DNA from: Actinomadura mexicana
GTDB lineage: Bacteria > Actinomycetota > Actinomycetes > Streptosporangiales > Streptosporangiaceae
NCBI RefSeq assembly: GCF_900188105.1
Contig: NZ_FZNP01000010.1
Span: 186,001-250,000 of the forward strand
Direction of reading: 5' to 3'
Length of the DNA stretch: 64,000 nt
Positions 41,241 to 50,582 of the stretch are shown here, piece by piece. Under the pieces are notes generated by a model. The model was given only the letters and a program-made list of their open reading frames with translations, searched no databases and was not told the DNA's origin. Every line of letters begins with the position of its first letter. Within the stretch, counting starts at the first letter, position 1. The position numbers and the translations under genes were made by a program.

Positions 41241-41856
41241 CCAACAGACGCGTGAGGTAGTCGCGGGCGAAGGCGCGGATGGCGTCCTCGTCGTCCAGCG
41301 CGAGGCCGCCGCCCGGCACGAGGAGCAGCGACACCGCGAGCCGCAGCAGCACCTCGGCCACGGTGCCGTGGTCCTCGGCGACGCCGGGGCGGGCGCGGCG
41401 CAGCCGGTCGGCGAGGATGTCGCGGGCCGCGAGCATCACCGCGCCGCCGTTCATGCTGAGCTGCGGGAGGAACGCCTCGGGCTCGCTCTGCAGGACGCGC
41501 GTCATCAGCGGGTGGGTGCGGGCGCTGCGCAGGCCGACCGCGAAGCCCTCGACGACGGCGTCCTCCGGGGAGGCGAGGTCCTCGGTGGCCTCGGCGATCG
41601 CGGTGAGGAAGCGGCGGCACTCGCGCAGGATCACGGCCTGGAGCAGCTGCTCCTTGTTGGTGAACCGCCGGTAGATCGTGGTGCGCGCGACCCCGGCCCG
41701 CCTGGCGACGTCCTCGACGCTGACCCGGCGCAGCCCGTAGGTCTCGAACTCCGCGAGCGCGGCGTCCAAGATGCGGGTGTCGAGCTCGTCGGCGCCGGCG
41801 TCCGGCGCCGCCAGCCGGTCCCGCAGCCCCTGCGCGCCGCTCGCGTCCGTGGTCAT
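41158..41856 (-). CDS. TetR-family regulator with repeat-derived C-terminus
   Basis: 232 residues. The HTH (RILDAALAEFETYGLRRVSV, VARRAGVARTTIYRRFTNKEQLL) is classical TetR. The ligand domain is helical to about residue 204. The tail (PSSFGPGGPPSSG ...) is translated from the inverted repeat, so the original 3' end was probably replaced. ATG 41856 is divergent from the MpaB-like gene; overlapping -10 boxes (TACAAT at 41910-41915 for the plus gene) lie between them. It probably represses that gene or the following lipid cluster. Confidence 0.88.
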   Translation of the reverse strand: MTTDASGAQGLRDRLAAPDAGADELDTRILDAALAEFETYGLRRVSVEDVARRAGVARTTIYRRFTNKEQLLQAVILRECRRFLTAIAEATEDLASPEDAVVEGFAVGLRSARTHPLMTRVLQSEPEAFLPQLSMNGGAVMLAARDILADRLRRARPGVAEDHGTVAEVLLRLAVSLLLVPGGGLALDDEDAIRAFARDYLTRLLAFPSSFGPGGPPSSGNAGDRRHRSDSP

Positions 41857-41909
41857 GACACACCCTAACCGCCGGGCACCCGGCGCCTCGCCGCCGGGTG
41901 CGACACAGT

Positions 41910-41915
41910 TACAAT
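41910..41915 (+). promoter_or_regulatory. Putative -10 box between TetR and MpaB-like genes
   Basis: TACAAT lies in the 100-nt divergent region, within the AT-rich ACAGTTACAATAATCGTCG. The imperfect dyad ACAG ... CTGT around it could be a TetR operator. Confidence 0.4.
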
Positions 41916-41957
41916 AATCGTCGTTCTGTAGTTCTGCTCCGACCCCCGGCGGTGCAC

Positions 41958-42818
41958 ATGACGGACGAGGCCGACGCGCGGACCCCGGCCCCCCTCGGGC
42001 CCGGCTCGCTGACCTGGCGGTACTTCGGCGACACCCGGATGCTCCTCGTCGGCCCCCGGGCGGCCGTGCTGCAGAACATGCTCCCCGCGCTCGGCCAGGG
42101 CGTCCTGGACCACTCGGTGTTCTTCGCCGAGACGTTCGCGCGGGTCAGGAGGTCCGCCGGCCCGATCCTGGAGACGGTGTACGGCGGGGAGCGGTCCGCC
42201 GCGACGGGCCGCAGGGTCCGCGACCACCACCGCGAGATCAAGGGGACGCTGCCGGACGGCTCCCGCTACCACGCACTCGATCCCGAGACCTACTACTGGG
42301 CGCACGCGACCTTCCTCGACACCATGCTGTACGGCGTCGAGACCTTCGTCCGGCCGCTCGGCGAGGACGACAGGCGCCGGATCTACGAGGAGTCCAAGAC
42401 CTGGTTCCGGATGTACGGGGTCAGCGACCGGGCCATGCCGGACGACTGGGATGCCTTCCAGGCGTACTGGAAGCGGATGCTGGACGAGGAGATCGTCCCG
42501 CACCGGACCGCCCGGTACGGCGTCGGCTACGTCACCAAGGGGCTGCCCGCGCCGCCGAAGGTGCCGGCGCCGGTGTGGCGGGCGGTGTCGCCGCCGCTGA
42601 ACGCGGTCGCCCGGTTCATCACGGTCGGCGGCCTGCACCCGCGGATGCGCGAGCTGCTCGACCTGCCGTGGAGCGCCGCCGACGAGCGCCGCCACCGGCG
42701 GTTCGCGGCGGCCGTCCGCGCGGCGGGACGGGTGTGGCCGCTGCTGCCCGAGGCCGTCCGCTACCTGCCGCCGGCCCGCCGCGCCTTCCGCAGGGCGCGG
42801 CGGACCGGAGCGGTCTAG
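41958..42818 (+). CDS. Oxygenase MpaB family protein (DUF2236, latex-clearing-protein-like)
   Basis: 286 residues. The DUF2236 fold is indicated by LTWRYFGDTRMLLVGPRAAVLQ, HHREIKGTLPDGSRYHALDP and YYWAHATFLDTMLYG. His residues in these motifs (DHHREIKG, YWAHATF) are those of the b-type heme-binding Lcp/MpaB group. MpaB-like proteins cleave or oxidise isoprenoid chains; the substrate here is unknown. ATG 41958 begins MTDEADAR; an upstream frame to 41898 lacks support. The stop shares CTAG with the convergent SDR. Confidence 0.85.
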   Translation: MTDEADARTPAPLGPGSLTWRYFGDTRMLLVGPRAAVLQNMLPALGQGVLDHSVFFAETFARVRRSAGPILETVYGGERSAATGRRVRDHHREIKGTLPDGSRYHALDPETYYWAHATFLDTMLYGVETFVRPLGEDDRRRIYEESKTWFRMYGVSDRAMPDDWDAFQAYWKRMLDEEIVPHRTARYGVGYVTKGLPAPPKVPAPVWRAVSPPLNAVARFITVGGLHPRMRELLDLPWSAADERRHRRFAAAVRAAGRVWPLLPEAVRYLPPARRAFRRARRTGAV

Positions 42819-43624
42819 GACCCCGACCGGATGCGCGCGTCGTAGCCCTTGCGCGCCTCGGGGTCGTACTCCAGGAAGATCTTGTCCAGGCCGAGGCGGC
42901 GGGAGGTCGCCTGCCGGACCCGCTCGGGCAGCAGCGCGCCGAGCCGGACCTGCGCGCCGAGCTTCTTCGGCACGACGGCCTGCGGGCGCGGCCTGCCGAC
43001 CAGCCGGGCGACGGCGGCGGCGATGTCCTCGGGTTCGCAGTTCTTCTGCCCCTTGGGGCTGCGCGTCCCGGCGGTCAGTTCGGTGTTGGTGAAGGTCGGC
43101 AGGACGGCGCTGACGTGCACGCCGCGGTCCTGGACCTCCAGCCGGGTCGCCTCGGTGAACCCGACGACGGCGGCCTTGCTGGCGTTGTAGAGCGCGAGGC
43201 CGGGGGTGAACATGACGCCGGCGAGCGAGGCGATGTTGATGACGTGGCCCCGGCCGCGCGGCAGCATCCGGTCGAGGGCGAGCTTGGTGCCGAGCATGAC
43301 GCCGTGCACGTTGATGTCGATGCAGCGGCGGGCGTCGGCGTCGCTCTCGCCGGTGACGGGCCCGATCGGCATGATCCCCGCGTTGTTGACGACGACGTCG
43401 AGCGGTCCGGCGGCCTCCTCGGCCTTGTCGAGGAAGGCGGTGAACGACTCGCGGGAGGTGACGTCCAGGGCGAGGCCGGTGACGCCGAGCGACTCGGCGG
43501 CCTCCTTGACGGCGGTCTCGTCGATGTCGCCGATGACGACGGTGGCGCCCCTGGCCTTGAGGGCGCGGGCGGTGGCGAGGCCGATCCCCCGCGCGGCCCC
43601 GGTGATGGCGACGGCCTTGCTCAT
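42815..43624 (-). CDS. Short-chain dehydrogenase/reductase
   Basis: 269 residues. Classical SDR: TGAARGIG (about 8-15), NNAGI, catalytic Ser in INIASLAG and YNASK. NAD(H) preference is suggested by DID after beta-2. The C-terminus is longer than usual (RRLGLDKIFLEYDPEARKGY). ATG 43624 overlaps the P450 stop by ATGA, so it follows the P450 in one transcript. In lipid or steroid oxidation clusters such SDRs oxidise hydroxyl groups made by the P450; that link is inference. Confidence 0.88.
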   Translation of the reverse strand: MSKAVAITGAARGIGLATARALKARGATVVIGDIDETAVKEAAESLGVTGLALDVTSRESFTAFLDKAEEAAGPLDVVVNNAGIMPIGPVTGESDADARRCIDINVHGVMLGTKLALDRMLPRGRGHVINIASLAGVMFTPGLALYNASKAAVVGFTEATRLEVQDRGVHVSAVLPTFTNTELTAGTRSPKGQKNCEPEDIAAAVARLVGRPRPQAVVPKKLGAQVRLGALLPERVRQATSRRLGLDKIFLEYDPEARKGYDARIRSGS

Positions 43625-44979
43625 GTTCGCTGCTCCAGTCGGTCGAGGCGGACGGGGAGCCCGTCCTTGGGCGAGGGAAGGGACGTGGTGTCCAGGGGCC
43701 ATTCGTACCGCGCGGGCACGCTCCAGCGGTACCGCAGGAGCATCTGGTGCAGGATCGTCTTGACCTGCATCCCGGCGAAGTGCAGCCCGATGCACTTGTG
43801 CGCGCCGCCTCCGAAGGGCGCCCACGCGTACTTGTGGACCTTGTCCTCGCGGCGCTCCGGGGAGAACCGCCCGGGGTCGAACTCGTCGGGATCGGTCCAC
43901 CAGTCGGCCATGTGGTGGTTGCTGAGCATCGGCACCACGACGGTCGTCCCGGCGGGGACGTGGAAGCCGAGGATGGAGGTGTCCTTGACGACCTTGCGCG
44001 GCAGGGCGGGGACGGGCGTGACCATCCGCATCGACTCCTTCATCACCATGTCGATGCCGGTGAAGGCGTCCAGGTCGTCGAAGCCGGGCCGCTCTTTGCC
44101 GAGATCGAGCGACCGCTCGCGGAGCCGCTCCTGCCACTCGGGGTACTTGGCCAGGTAGTAGGCCATCGTCGTCAGCGTGATGGTGGTGGTGTCGTGCGCC
44201 GCCATCAACGCGAAGATCATGTGGTTGACGACGTCCTCGTCGGTGAACCGCTCGCCGTCGTCGGTCTCGGCCTGGCAGAGCGCCGAGAACAGGTCGCTCC
44301 CGCCGCCCTCGCGCTTGGCGGGCAGGTGCCGGTGGAAGAACTCCTCCAGCACCTTGCGGGCCTGCAGGCCCTTGTGCCAGCGCAGCCCGGGGACCGGGAA
44401 GCGGACGTAGGCCGTCCCGGCCCGGACGGCGTCGATGAACGCGCCGTTGACCCGCGCGCGCTCGGCGTCGTCGAGTTCGACGCCCATGAAGACGTCCACC
44501 GCGAGGTCGAGCGTGAGCTTCTTGAGGTGGTCGTAGACCTTGAAGTCCCGTCCGGGTTCCCACGACTCCACGCCCTTGACGATGCCGGGCGCCATCGCGT
44601 CCATGTAGGAGTGCAGCCGGGGACGGGTGAACGCCTGCTGCATGATGCGGCGGTGGTGCAGGTGCTCCTCGAAGTCCAGGAGCATGATGCCGCGGTTGAA
44701 GAACGGGCCGATGAAGTAGCTCCACGCGGGCCCGTTCGCGAACGCCTTGTCCCGGTTGACCAGGACGACCTCGGCGGCCTCGGGTCCGTGGACGGTGACC
44801 GTCCGCTGGCCGAGCAGCCATCCCCAGGCGACCGGGCCGTACTCGGCGTACCGCTTGCGGGCCACCCCGATCGGGTCGCGCATCACCGCGAGCGTGCTGC
44901 CGATGTAGGGGACGCCGGGCACGCCGGGCACCGGTTTCAGGTCGCTGCCCTGCGGCGGCGGCGCGAGAACGCTCGTCAT
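43621..44979 (-). CDS. Cytochrome P450
   Basis: 452 residues. All canonical motifs are present: I-helix AAHDTTT, ExxR as ESMR, and heme loop FGGGAHKCIG with Cys396. The N-terminus PVPGVPGVPYIGSTLAVMRDP is long and Pro-rich but lacks a membrane anchor. The family is unassigned; substrates in comparable clusters are fatty acids, steroids or terpenes. GGAGGGG lies 4 nt before ATG 44979. It forms an operon with the SDR downstream (ATGA). Confidence 0.92.
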   Translation of the reverse strand: MTSVLAPPPQGSDLKPVPGVPGVPYIGSTLAVMRDPIGVARKRYAEYGPVAWGWLLGQRTVTVHGPEAAEVVLVNRDKAFANGPAWSYFIGPFFNRGIMLLDFEEHLHHRRIMQQAFTRPRLHSYMDAMAPGIVKGVESWEPGRDFKVYDHLKKLTLDLAVDVFMGVELDDAERARVNGAFIDAVRAGTAYVRFPVPGLRWHKGLQARKVLEEFFHRHLPAKREGGGSDLFSALCQAETDDGERFTDEDVVNHMIFALMAAHDTTTITLTTMAYYLAKYPEWQERLRERSLDLGKERPGFDDLDAFTGIDMVMKESMRMVTPVPALPRKVVKDTSILGFHVPAGTTVVVPMLSNHHMADWWTDPDEFDPGRFSPERREDKVHKYAWAPFGGGAHKCIGLHFAGMQVKTILHQMLLRYRWSVPARYEWPLDTTSLPSPKDGLPVRLDRLEQRT

Positions 44980-45078
44980 GACCCCTCCGGACGCATGCAA
45001 CAAATGCGCGAATTCTGTTGCTTTGTTCTAACGCAACGGCCGCCCGTAAGTCCAGACTTATCCGCGGTGACTTGGGCG

Positions 45079-48000
45079 TCAGCGGGCCTCGCGGGCGGGC
45101 TGCGCCTTGAGGAGCCGCCGCCGCGCCGCGTCCGTGAGCGGCCGGTACGCGCCCGCCCTGTCCCGGTAGAAGGCGCGCCCGTCGCCCGCCGCCGGGACGC
45201 CCTCGTCCCGCAGCGGCGCCGTCCGCAGCCGCCGTCCCGCCGTGACGGGCACCTCGTCCACGATCCGCACGATGGCGGGCCGCAGCCCCGGCTCCACCCG
45301 CAGCAGCGCCTCCGACAGGTCCACCGGCTTGACGGCGTCCTGCGCGCGGCCTCCCCGGGCGGCCCGCAGGCTCACCGCGGCCGCGGCCAGTTCCGTCCCG
45401 CCCACCGGGATCCCGTAGACGGCCACGGCGTCGACGTACGGCAGGTCCCCGAGCGCGTCCATGATCGGGCCGGGCGGGACGATGCCGTCGGCCGTGCGGA
45501 TCAGCTCGGTCTCCCGCCCGAGGAGCCAGAAGTCGCCGCCGTCGTCCCGCCGGAACAGGTCCCCGGTGATCGTCCAGGCGTCCTCGGGCCGGAACACCCC
45601 CCGCACGGGGCGGGCCGCCGACCCGATCGCCGACAGCCGCACCCGGGCGAGCAGCATGCCGATCTCGCCGGGCTCGCACGCGACGGCGAACCCGTCCGGT
45701 CCCTCGGCGAGCCGCCCGCTCTCCAGGTCGTAGCGGGCCAGGCGCACCTCGGCGCTGCCCGGCAGCGGCCGCCCGAGCGACCCGGGCTTCTTGCCGCTCA
45801 GGTTGACCAGCACCGACTCGCCCTCGGTGGAGGCGTAGAACTCCAGCACCCGCGCGGGCGCGAACCGCTGCTCGACCCGCCGCCACAGGTTGCGCGGCAT
45901 GCCCGACCCGATGAACAGCCGGACGGCGTGGTGCCGCTCCGCCGGGTTCGGCGGGGCGTTGACGAGCTCGCGCAGGAGCGTCCAGGTGTAGGAGGCGACG
46001 GTCACGCCGTAGCGCCGCGCCTCGTCCCAGAACGTCTCCGGGTCGTACGCGCTGGCCAGTGCCAGCCGCGCGTCACCCGCCACGGCTCCTCCCAGGCTCA
46101 TCAGCAGCGCGGACGGATGCTGGAGCGGCGTGAGGCTGTAGACGGTGTCGGACGAGGACAGGGAGGCCGAGGACGCCGTCCCGAACGCCGACAGGGCCCA
46201 CCGCCGGTTGGTGATGCGGCTGGCGCGCAGCTGGTCCCCGTCGCCGCGGAAGACCACGAACGCGAGGTCGCCGGCCCGGCCCGGGTTGGGCCGGTACCAG
46301 CCGGGCAGGTCGACCCGGTCCGGGTCGATGGCCTCCATGTCCATCAGCGGACCGCGCTCGCCGCGTCCCGCACCGCCCAGCAGGAAGCCGGGCACGTCCG
46401 CCAGCTTCGCGGCCGCCGCGGCGTGCTCGGGGTCGGCGATGACCCGCGTGACCTGGCCGAGCCGGGCCTCGGCGGCCGGGTCGCCGTCGGGCCGCAGCAG
46501 CACCGCGACGGCGCCGAGCCGGTTGAGCGCGGCGACGAGCGCGAGCGCGGTCGGCCGGGTGCCCATCAGCACCCCGACCGCGTCGCCGCGCCGCACCCCG
46601 ATGTCGATCAGGCCGCGGACCACGGCGTCGATGCGGCGCCTGGCGGCGTCGTGGGTGTGCCCGCGCCCCTGGTACAGGAAGAAGACCTCGTCCGGCATGC
46701 GGTGGGCCTGCTCGTCCAGCAGCAGCCCCATGGACATGCGGGTGTCGGACTGGATGCGCTCCAGCCGGGCCAGGCGCGGCAGGTTCTGCGCGGCCTCCCC
46801 GCCGAGCTGGCGGGTCCCGTGCACGGCCCGCGACGCGGTCCGGTACGCCGACCGGGCGGCGCTCGCGCCGATGCCCATGGCGAGCTGGAGCCCGTACCCG
46901 GCGGGGCCGCCCGGCAGCCCGCCGGGCGCGGCCTCCTCGTCCCCGGCGACGGGCACGACGATCTCGGGCAGCTCCTCCTCGCCGTCCCGCCAGCGCGCCC
47001 ACCCGGCGACGGCCGGCCAGGTCCGGGCGATGGCGAGGCTGCCGACGACGAGCCCGAAGTGCCCGGCGCGCAGGGACGCCTCGTACACCTCGGCGCGCGG
47101 GGCGGCCCGCCTGATCCCGCGCACCATCGGCGGCGCCGCGATCTCGTCCACCTCCCCGAGGAACGTCAGGACGGGGCAGGTGATGTCGGCGAGCGTGACG
47201 AGCCGGTCGCCGATGAGGAACCCGCCGGTCAGCATGCGGTTGTGCTGGATGAACTGGCGGATGAACTCCGCCAGCGCGGGCCCGGGCCACGACACCCAGC
47301 CCTCCCGCTCCAGGAACCGGCGCTGGCGCTCCCGGGGCGCGAGCCGCTCCCGGTCGTGCAGCTGGAGGATGAAGTCGACCCGCGAGCGCACCGACTTCAC
47401 GGGGCTGAGGAGCTGGAACCCGAGCCGGGTGACCCAGCCCGGCACCGCGAACCCGCCGAGCAGGGCGTCGGGTATGCGCTCGACCCCTTCGGACGCCAGC
47501 CAGCTGGGCAGCCCGAACGGCAGCCCGACGCTGGTGTCGGCCGGGCTCCCGAACGTCACCACGGACTCGATGCCCTCGCTGCGCCGGTACGCGGCGGCCT
47601 GGTAGACGAACATGCCGCCCTGCGAGTACCCGGCGAGGTGGACGTCCCGCCCGGTGGCCTCCCGGATCCGGTCCACCGCGTCGCTGACGGCCAGCACGTG
47701 GTCGCTGACCGTCCGCTCCAGCCCGCCGGGCTCGCGCTCGGGCGCTCCGAAGTCCACCACCCACGGGTCGACGCCGAGGTCGCGCAGCACCCGCACCGCG
47801 CTCACCCGCGAGGAGATGTCGTACACCTCCGCGGTGATCATCAGCGGCGGGACGAGCAGCACGACCGGCCCGCCGCCCGCGCCGGGAAAGTAGTGCCGCA
47901 GCCGGTAGACGCGCTGCTCGGTCACCACGTCGCAGGGCGAGGCGTCCTCGTCGGTGTCGAAGCCGCCGAAACGGGCGACCTCCAGGGCGTTCTGGGCGGT

Positions 48001-48108
48001 AGAGCCCAGGCGGGAGCCGACCTTAAGGAGCGGAGCGACACGGGGGGCGAGGGGGGCCGCCCCCCCTCGAACCGCACGGAGCAGCGTTCTGGCAACAGCC
48101 GGCATCAT
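45079..48108 (-). CDS. Bifunctional alpha/beta-hydrolase (lipase)-acyl-CoA synthetase-like protein
   Basis: 1009 residues, in the layout of M. tuberculosis Rv1683. The N-terminal half is a PhaC-like alpha/beta hydrolase with Ser162 in GYSQGG, Asp in FLGEVDEIAAP and His in RAGHFGLV. The second half (about 480-1000) is an AMP-binding domain with LEFYASTEGESV and GRETELIRTADG. Where FadD enzymes have TSGTTGxPK this reads FRGDGDQLRASRITNRRW, a degenerate P-loop, so true adenylation is uncertain. Rv1683 is linked to triacylglycerol turnover. Ser instead of Cys in the lipase box argues against PHA synthase. Confidence 0.85.
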   Translation of the reverse strand: MMPAVARTLLRAVRGGAAPLAPRVAPLLKVGSRLGSTAQNALEVARFGGFDTDEDASPCDVVTEQRVYRLRHYFPGAGGGPVVLLVPPLMITAEVYDISSRVSAVRVLRDLGVDPWVVDFGAPEREPGGLERTVSDHVLAVSDAVDRIREATGRDVHLAGYSQGGMFVYQAAAYRRSEGIESVVTFGSPADTSVGLPFGLPSWLASEGVERIPDALLGGFAVPGWVTRLGFQLLSPVKSVRSRVDFILQLHDRERLAPRERQRRFLEREGWVSWPGPALAEFIRQFIQHNRMLTGGFLIGDRLVTLADITCPVLTFLGEVDEIAAPPMVRGIRRAAPRAEVYEASLRAGHFGLVVGSLAIARTWPAVAGWARWRDGEEELPEIVVPVAGDEEAAPGGLPGGPAGYGLQLAMGIGASAARSAYRTASRAVHGTRQLGGEAAQNLPRLARLERIQSDTRMSMGLLLDEQAHRMPDEVFFLYQGRGHTHDAARRRIDAVVRGLIDIGVRRGDAVGVLMGTRPTALALVAALNRLGAVAVLLRPDGDPAAEARLGQVTRVIADPEHAAAAAKLADVPGFLLGGAGRGERGPLMDMEAIDPDRVDLPGWYRPNPGRAGDLAFVVFRGDGDQLRASRITNRRWALSAFGTASSASLSSSDTVYSLTPLQHPSALLMSLGGAVAGDARLALASAYDPETFWDEARRYGVTVASYTWTLLRELVNAPPNPAERHHAVRLFIGSGMPRNLWRRVEQRFAPARVLEFYASTEGESVLVNLSGKKPGSLGRPLPGSAEVRLARYDLESGRLAEGPDGFAVACEPGEIGMLLARVRLSAIGSAARPVRGVFRPEDAWTITGDLFRRDDGGDFWLLGRETELIRTADGIVPPGPIMDALGDLPYVDAVAVYGIPVGGTELAAAAVSLRAARGGRAQDAVKPVDLSEALLRVEPGLRPAIVRIVDEVPVTAGRRLRTAPLRDEGVPAAGDGRAFYRDRAGAYRPLTDAARRRLLKAQPAREAR

Positions 48109-48161
48109 GGCCCTCTCACAGCGTCAACGCCATGTTGTCCTGTCTCCACCGGCTTTAGCAA

Positions 48162-49811
48162 TCAGCTGATGATCCGCGCGCCCTCCATGTGGCCGCCCTG
48201 CAGCCTCTCCCACATGTACCTGCGGCGGGGCTTGCCGCTGGAGGTGCGCTGGATCAGCCCGGCGCCGACGACGATCGTGAGCTCCACGTCGTCCCCGAGC
48301 CGCCGCCGCAGCATCTCGCGCACCCCGCCGATCCAGGTCTCGTCCTGCGTCTCGGCGAACAGCGCGAGCCCCTTGCGCCCGGCGCCGGGGACGCCGACCA
48401 CGACGATGCGGCCCTTCCCGAGCCCGCTCACCTCGGCGATCTTGGATTCGAGGTCCTCGACGTAGACCGAGCGCCCGCGCACCTTGATGCTGTCGCCCAT
48501 CCGCCCGAGGACGAACAGCTGCCCCTCGTGGAAGAACCCGGCGTCGCCGGTGTAGACCTTCCCGTCCACGAACCGGGTCGACTTGGCCTCGGCCCCCGCG
48601 AAGTACCCCGGGCACGCCGACGGTCCTCCCACGACGATCTCGCCGAGGAGCCCGCTCTCCAGCTCGCGCCCCTCGTCGTCGACGATGGTGACGGGCACGT
48701 CGTCCTCGGGCGTCCCGCACCCGACGACCCAGCCCGCCTTGGCGCCGAGGGACTCGGGCCCGAGCCGGTGCTGCGCCAGGATCCGGACGGGCTGCCCGAA
48801 CGCCAGCGCCTCCGGGTCGGGCCGGATCGCCAGGGGGTTGCGCGGGGCGTCGTCCATGGTGACGAGCAGGGTCGTCTCGGCCATCCCGTAAGCGGGTTTG
48901 AACATCGTCCGGGAGAACCCGAACGGCTCCACGAGCTGCGCGAACACCTCCAGCGCGTGCGGGTCGATGGGCTCGGCGCCGATCAGCGCCATCTTCCAGC
49001 CCGACAGGTCGAGGCCCTCCAGCTGCTCGGGCTTGACCCGCCGCGCGCAGTAGGCGTAGGCGAACGGAGGCGCCGCCGTGTGCGCCGCCTCCGCGAAGCA
49101 CCGGAGCCACCGTGCCGGGTCGCGGATGAAGTGGTCGGGCCGCATCAGCTTCAGCATCCCCTGCCGCGCGATGGGGGTGACGAAGCAGCCGATGAGCCCC
49201 ATGTCGTGGTAGAGCGGCAGCCAGGAGGCCACCACGTCCCCGTCCTCGTACCCGGCCATGCGCGCGATCAGCTCGCTGTTGGCCTCCAGGTTCTCCCAGG
49301 TGACCATGACGCCGCGGGGCGACCCGCTGGACCCGGAGGTGAACTGGAGCAGGGCGAGCTCACCCGCGGGCTGGACCTCGATCTCCTCGGCGGCCTGCCG
49401 GGGGCGCCAGGGCTCCCCGTCCAGCCCGGCGTCGGCCATGGCCCGCCGCGCGTAGTCGGCCAGCCCGTCGGAGGCGACGACCAGCGCCGGCGACGCCTGC
49501 CGCAGGATCGCCGCCACGTGCGCGACGTAGTCGTCGCCGTCCTGGAACAGCGGCGGAGTGATCAGGCACACCGTGGCCCCCGCGGCCCAGACCGCGTAGT
49601 ACGTCTCGACGCAGGTGAAGTCCGTGGGCAGGACCAGGCACACGACGTCGCCCGGCCGGACGCCCTCCTCGACCAGCGCTCCCGCGGTGCGTCGCGCGGC
49701 CGACGCCAGCTCACCGTAGTCGCGGAACTCCCAGCCGCCGTCGTCGGCCGCCAGATGGACGCCGCGTCCGGTGTTCGGCTTGTCCAGCCAGTCGCGCAGC
49801 GCAGATGGCAT
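48162..49811 (-). CDS. Fatty acyl-AMP ligase-like adenylate-forming enzyme (FAAL)
   Basis: 549 residues. The P-loop is LLQFTSGSSGSPRGV, followed by SWLPLYHDMGLIG, which is a FAAL trademark, then MFKPAYGMAETTL and the C-terminal GRMGDSIKVRGRSVYVEDLE. FAALs activate fatty acids as acyl-adenylates for transfer to an acyl carrier protein. No ACP or PKS gene is in the window, so the acceptor is unclear; a CoA ligase is an alternative. AGGGG lies 5 nt before ATG 49811. It lies 54 nt upstream of the lipase-synthetase gene, same strand, so both are probably in one transcript. Confidence 0.85.
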   Translation of the reverse strand: MPSALRDWLDKPNTGRGVHLAADDGGWEFRDYGELASAARRTAGALVEEGVRPGDVVCLVLPTDFTCVETYYAVWAAGATVCLITPPLFQDGDDYVAHVAAILRQASPALVVASDGLADYARRAMADAGLDGEPWRPRQAAEEIEVQPAGELALLQFTSGSSGSPRGVMVTWENLEANSELIARMAGYEDGDVVASWLPLYHDMGLIGCFVTPIARQGMLKLMRPDHFIRDPARWLRCFAEAAHTAAPPFAYAYCARRVKPEQLEGLDLSGWKMALIGAEPIDPHALEVFAQLVEPFGFSRTMFKPAYGMAETTLLVTMDDAPRNPLAIRPDPEALAFGQPVRILAQHRLGPESLGAKAGWVVGCGTPEDDVPVTIVDDEGRELESGLLGEIVVGGPSACPGYFAGAEAKSTRFVDGKVYTGDAGFFHEGQLFVLGRMGDSIKVRGRSVYVEDLESKIAEVSGLGKGRIVVVGVPGAGRKGLALFAETQDETWIGGVREMLRRRLGDDVELTIVVGAGLIQRTSSGKPRRRYMWERLQGGHMEGARIIS

Positions 49812-49945
49812 CGTGTCCCCTTCACAGGAAAGGCTCGCGCCCGTACATAACTCGCGGGTAACTTCACCAGGGCTGCGCGACCCCGTCAACCGGTTCGATC
49901 AGCCAAAGAGACCGCCCGGTCATTTGGAGGCGTCCCACAAGCCCG

Positions 49946-50314
49946 TCACCCGGGGGCGGACGCCTTCCGAGCCCCCACCGCCCGCACCAGGAGCCGCCAC
50001 CCGACCAGCGCGACCCCGAGGAACACGGAAGCCACGATCACGAACGCAAGGGCGGTCCCCTGCCCGCCCAGGACCCGCAGCACCATCCCCACGGCCACGG
50101 TGGAGACCCAGACCCCGACACCGACGGGCAGGATCCCTTCAGGCCGCCGCCAGGCCCGGAGAAGCCCCCACCCGACACCAAGCCCCGCGAGAAACGGCCA
50201 GGCAGTGGTCAAGAACCCGCCCAAACTGGCCGCCTCCTCATGCGAAGCCCGTCCGACAGCGACGAACACGAGCACACAGAGAACGTCGACGACCCCACCC
50301 AAGACCTTCCGCAC
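49946..50314 (-). CDS. DUF3054 membrane protein
   Basis: 122 residues, four hydrophobic helices. VGRASHEEAASLGGFLTTAW and PFLAGLGVGW are characteristic of DUF3054, a small actinobacterial integral membrane family without known function. GTG 50314 is the predicted start, just after GAGGGGT, which is too close for an ideal SD; a later GTG is possible. Confidence 0.75.
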   Translation of the reverse strand: MRKVLGGVVDVLCVLVFVAVGRASHEEAASLGGFLTTAWPFLAGLGVGWGLLRAWRRPEGILPVGVGVWVSTVAVGMVLRVLGGQGTALAFVIVASVFLGVALVGWRLLVRAVGARKASAPG

Positions 50315-50582
50315 CCCTCAAGGCTAAGCGCCGGCGTCCGAGCCGCCGCCGCCGGGGAACGGCCGCGTCATGGTCGGGCACCTATGGTGCGGCCGCGCTC
50401 TCGGGGACGCCGGCGCCCGCCCATCCACCGGTGGCCGACCGGGAACGGAGAGGGCCGGCTCGGGTGGCGCGCGGGAGGGGCAATCCCGTGTGACGCGGGC
50501 CATATGGCCGCGCCTGTTACGGGGGCCGGTCCGTCGGTGTCTCGTGTTCGACAGCATGACTTCGAAGGATGGGAAAGACATC

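Noticed and set aside
45079..48108. Polyhydroxyalkanoate synthase
   Set aside because: The lipase box is GYSQGG with Ser where PHA synthases have Cys, and the protein is fused to an AMP-binding domain.
43747..48465. A 1572-codon open frame on the plus strand
   Set aside because: It is antisense to a P450 and the lipase-ligase gene, which have intact family motifs; high GC content leaves the opposite frame free of stops.
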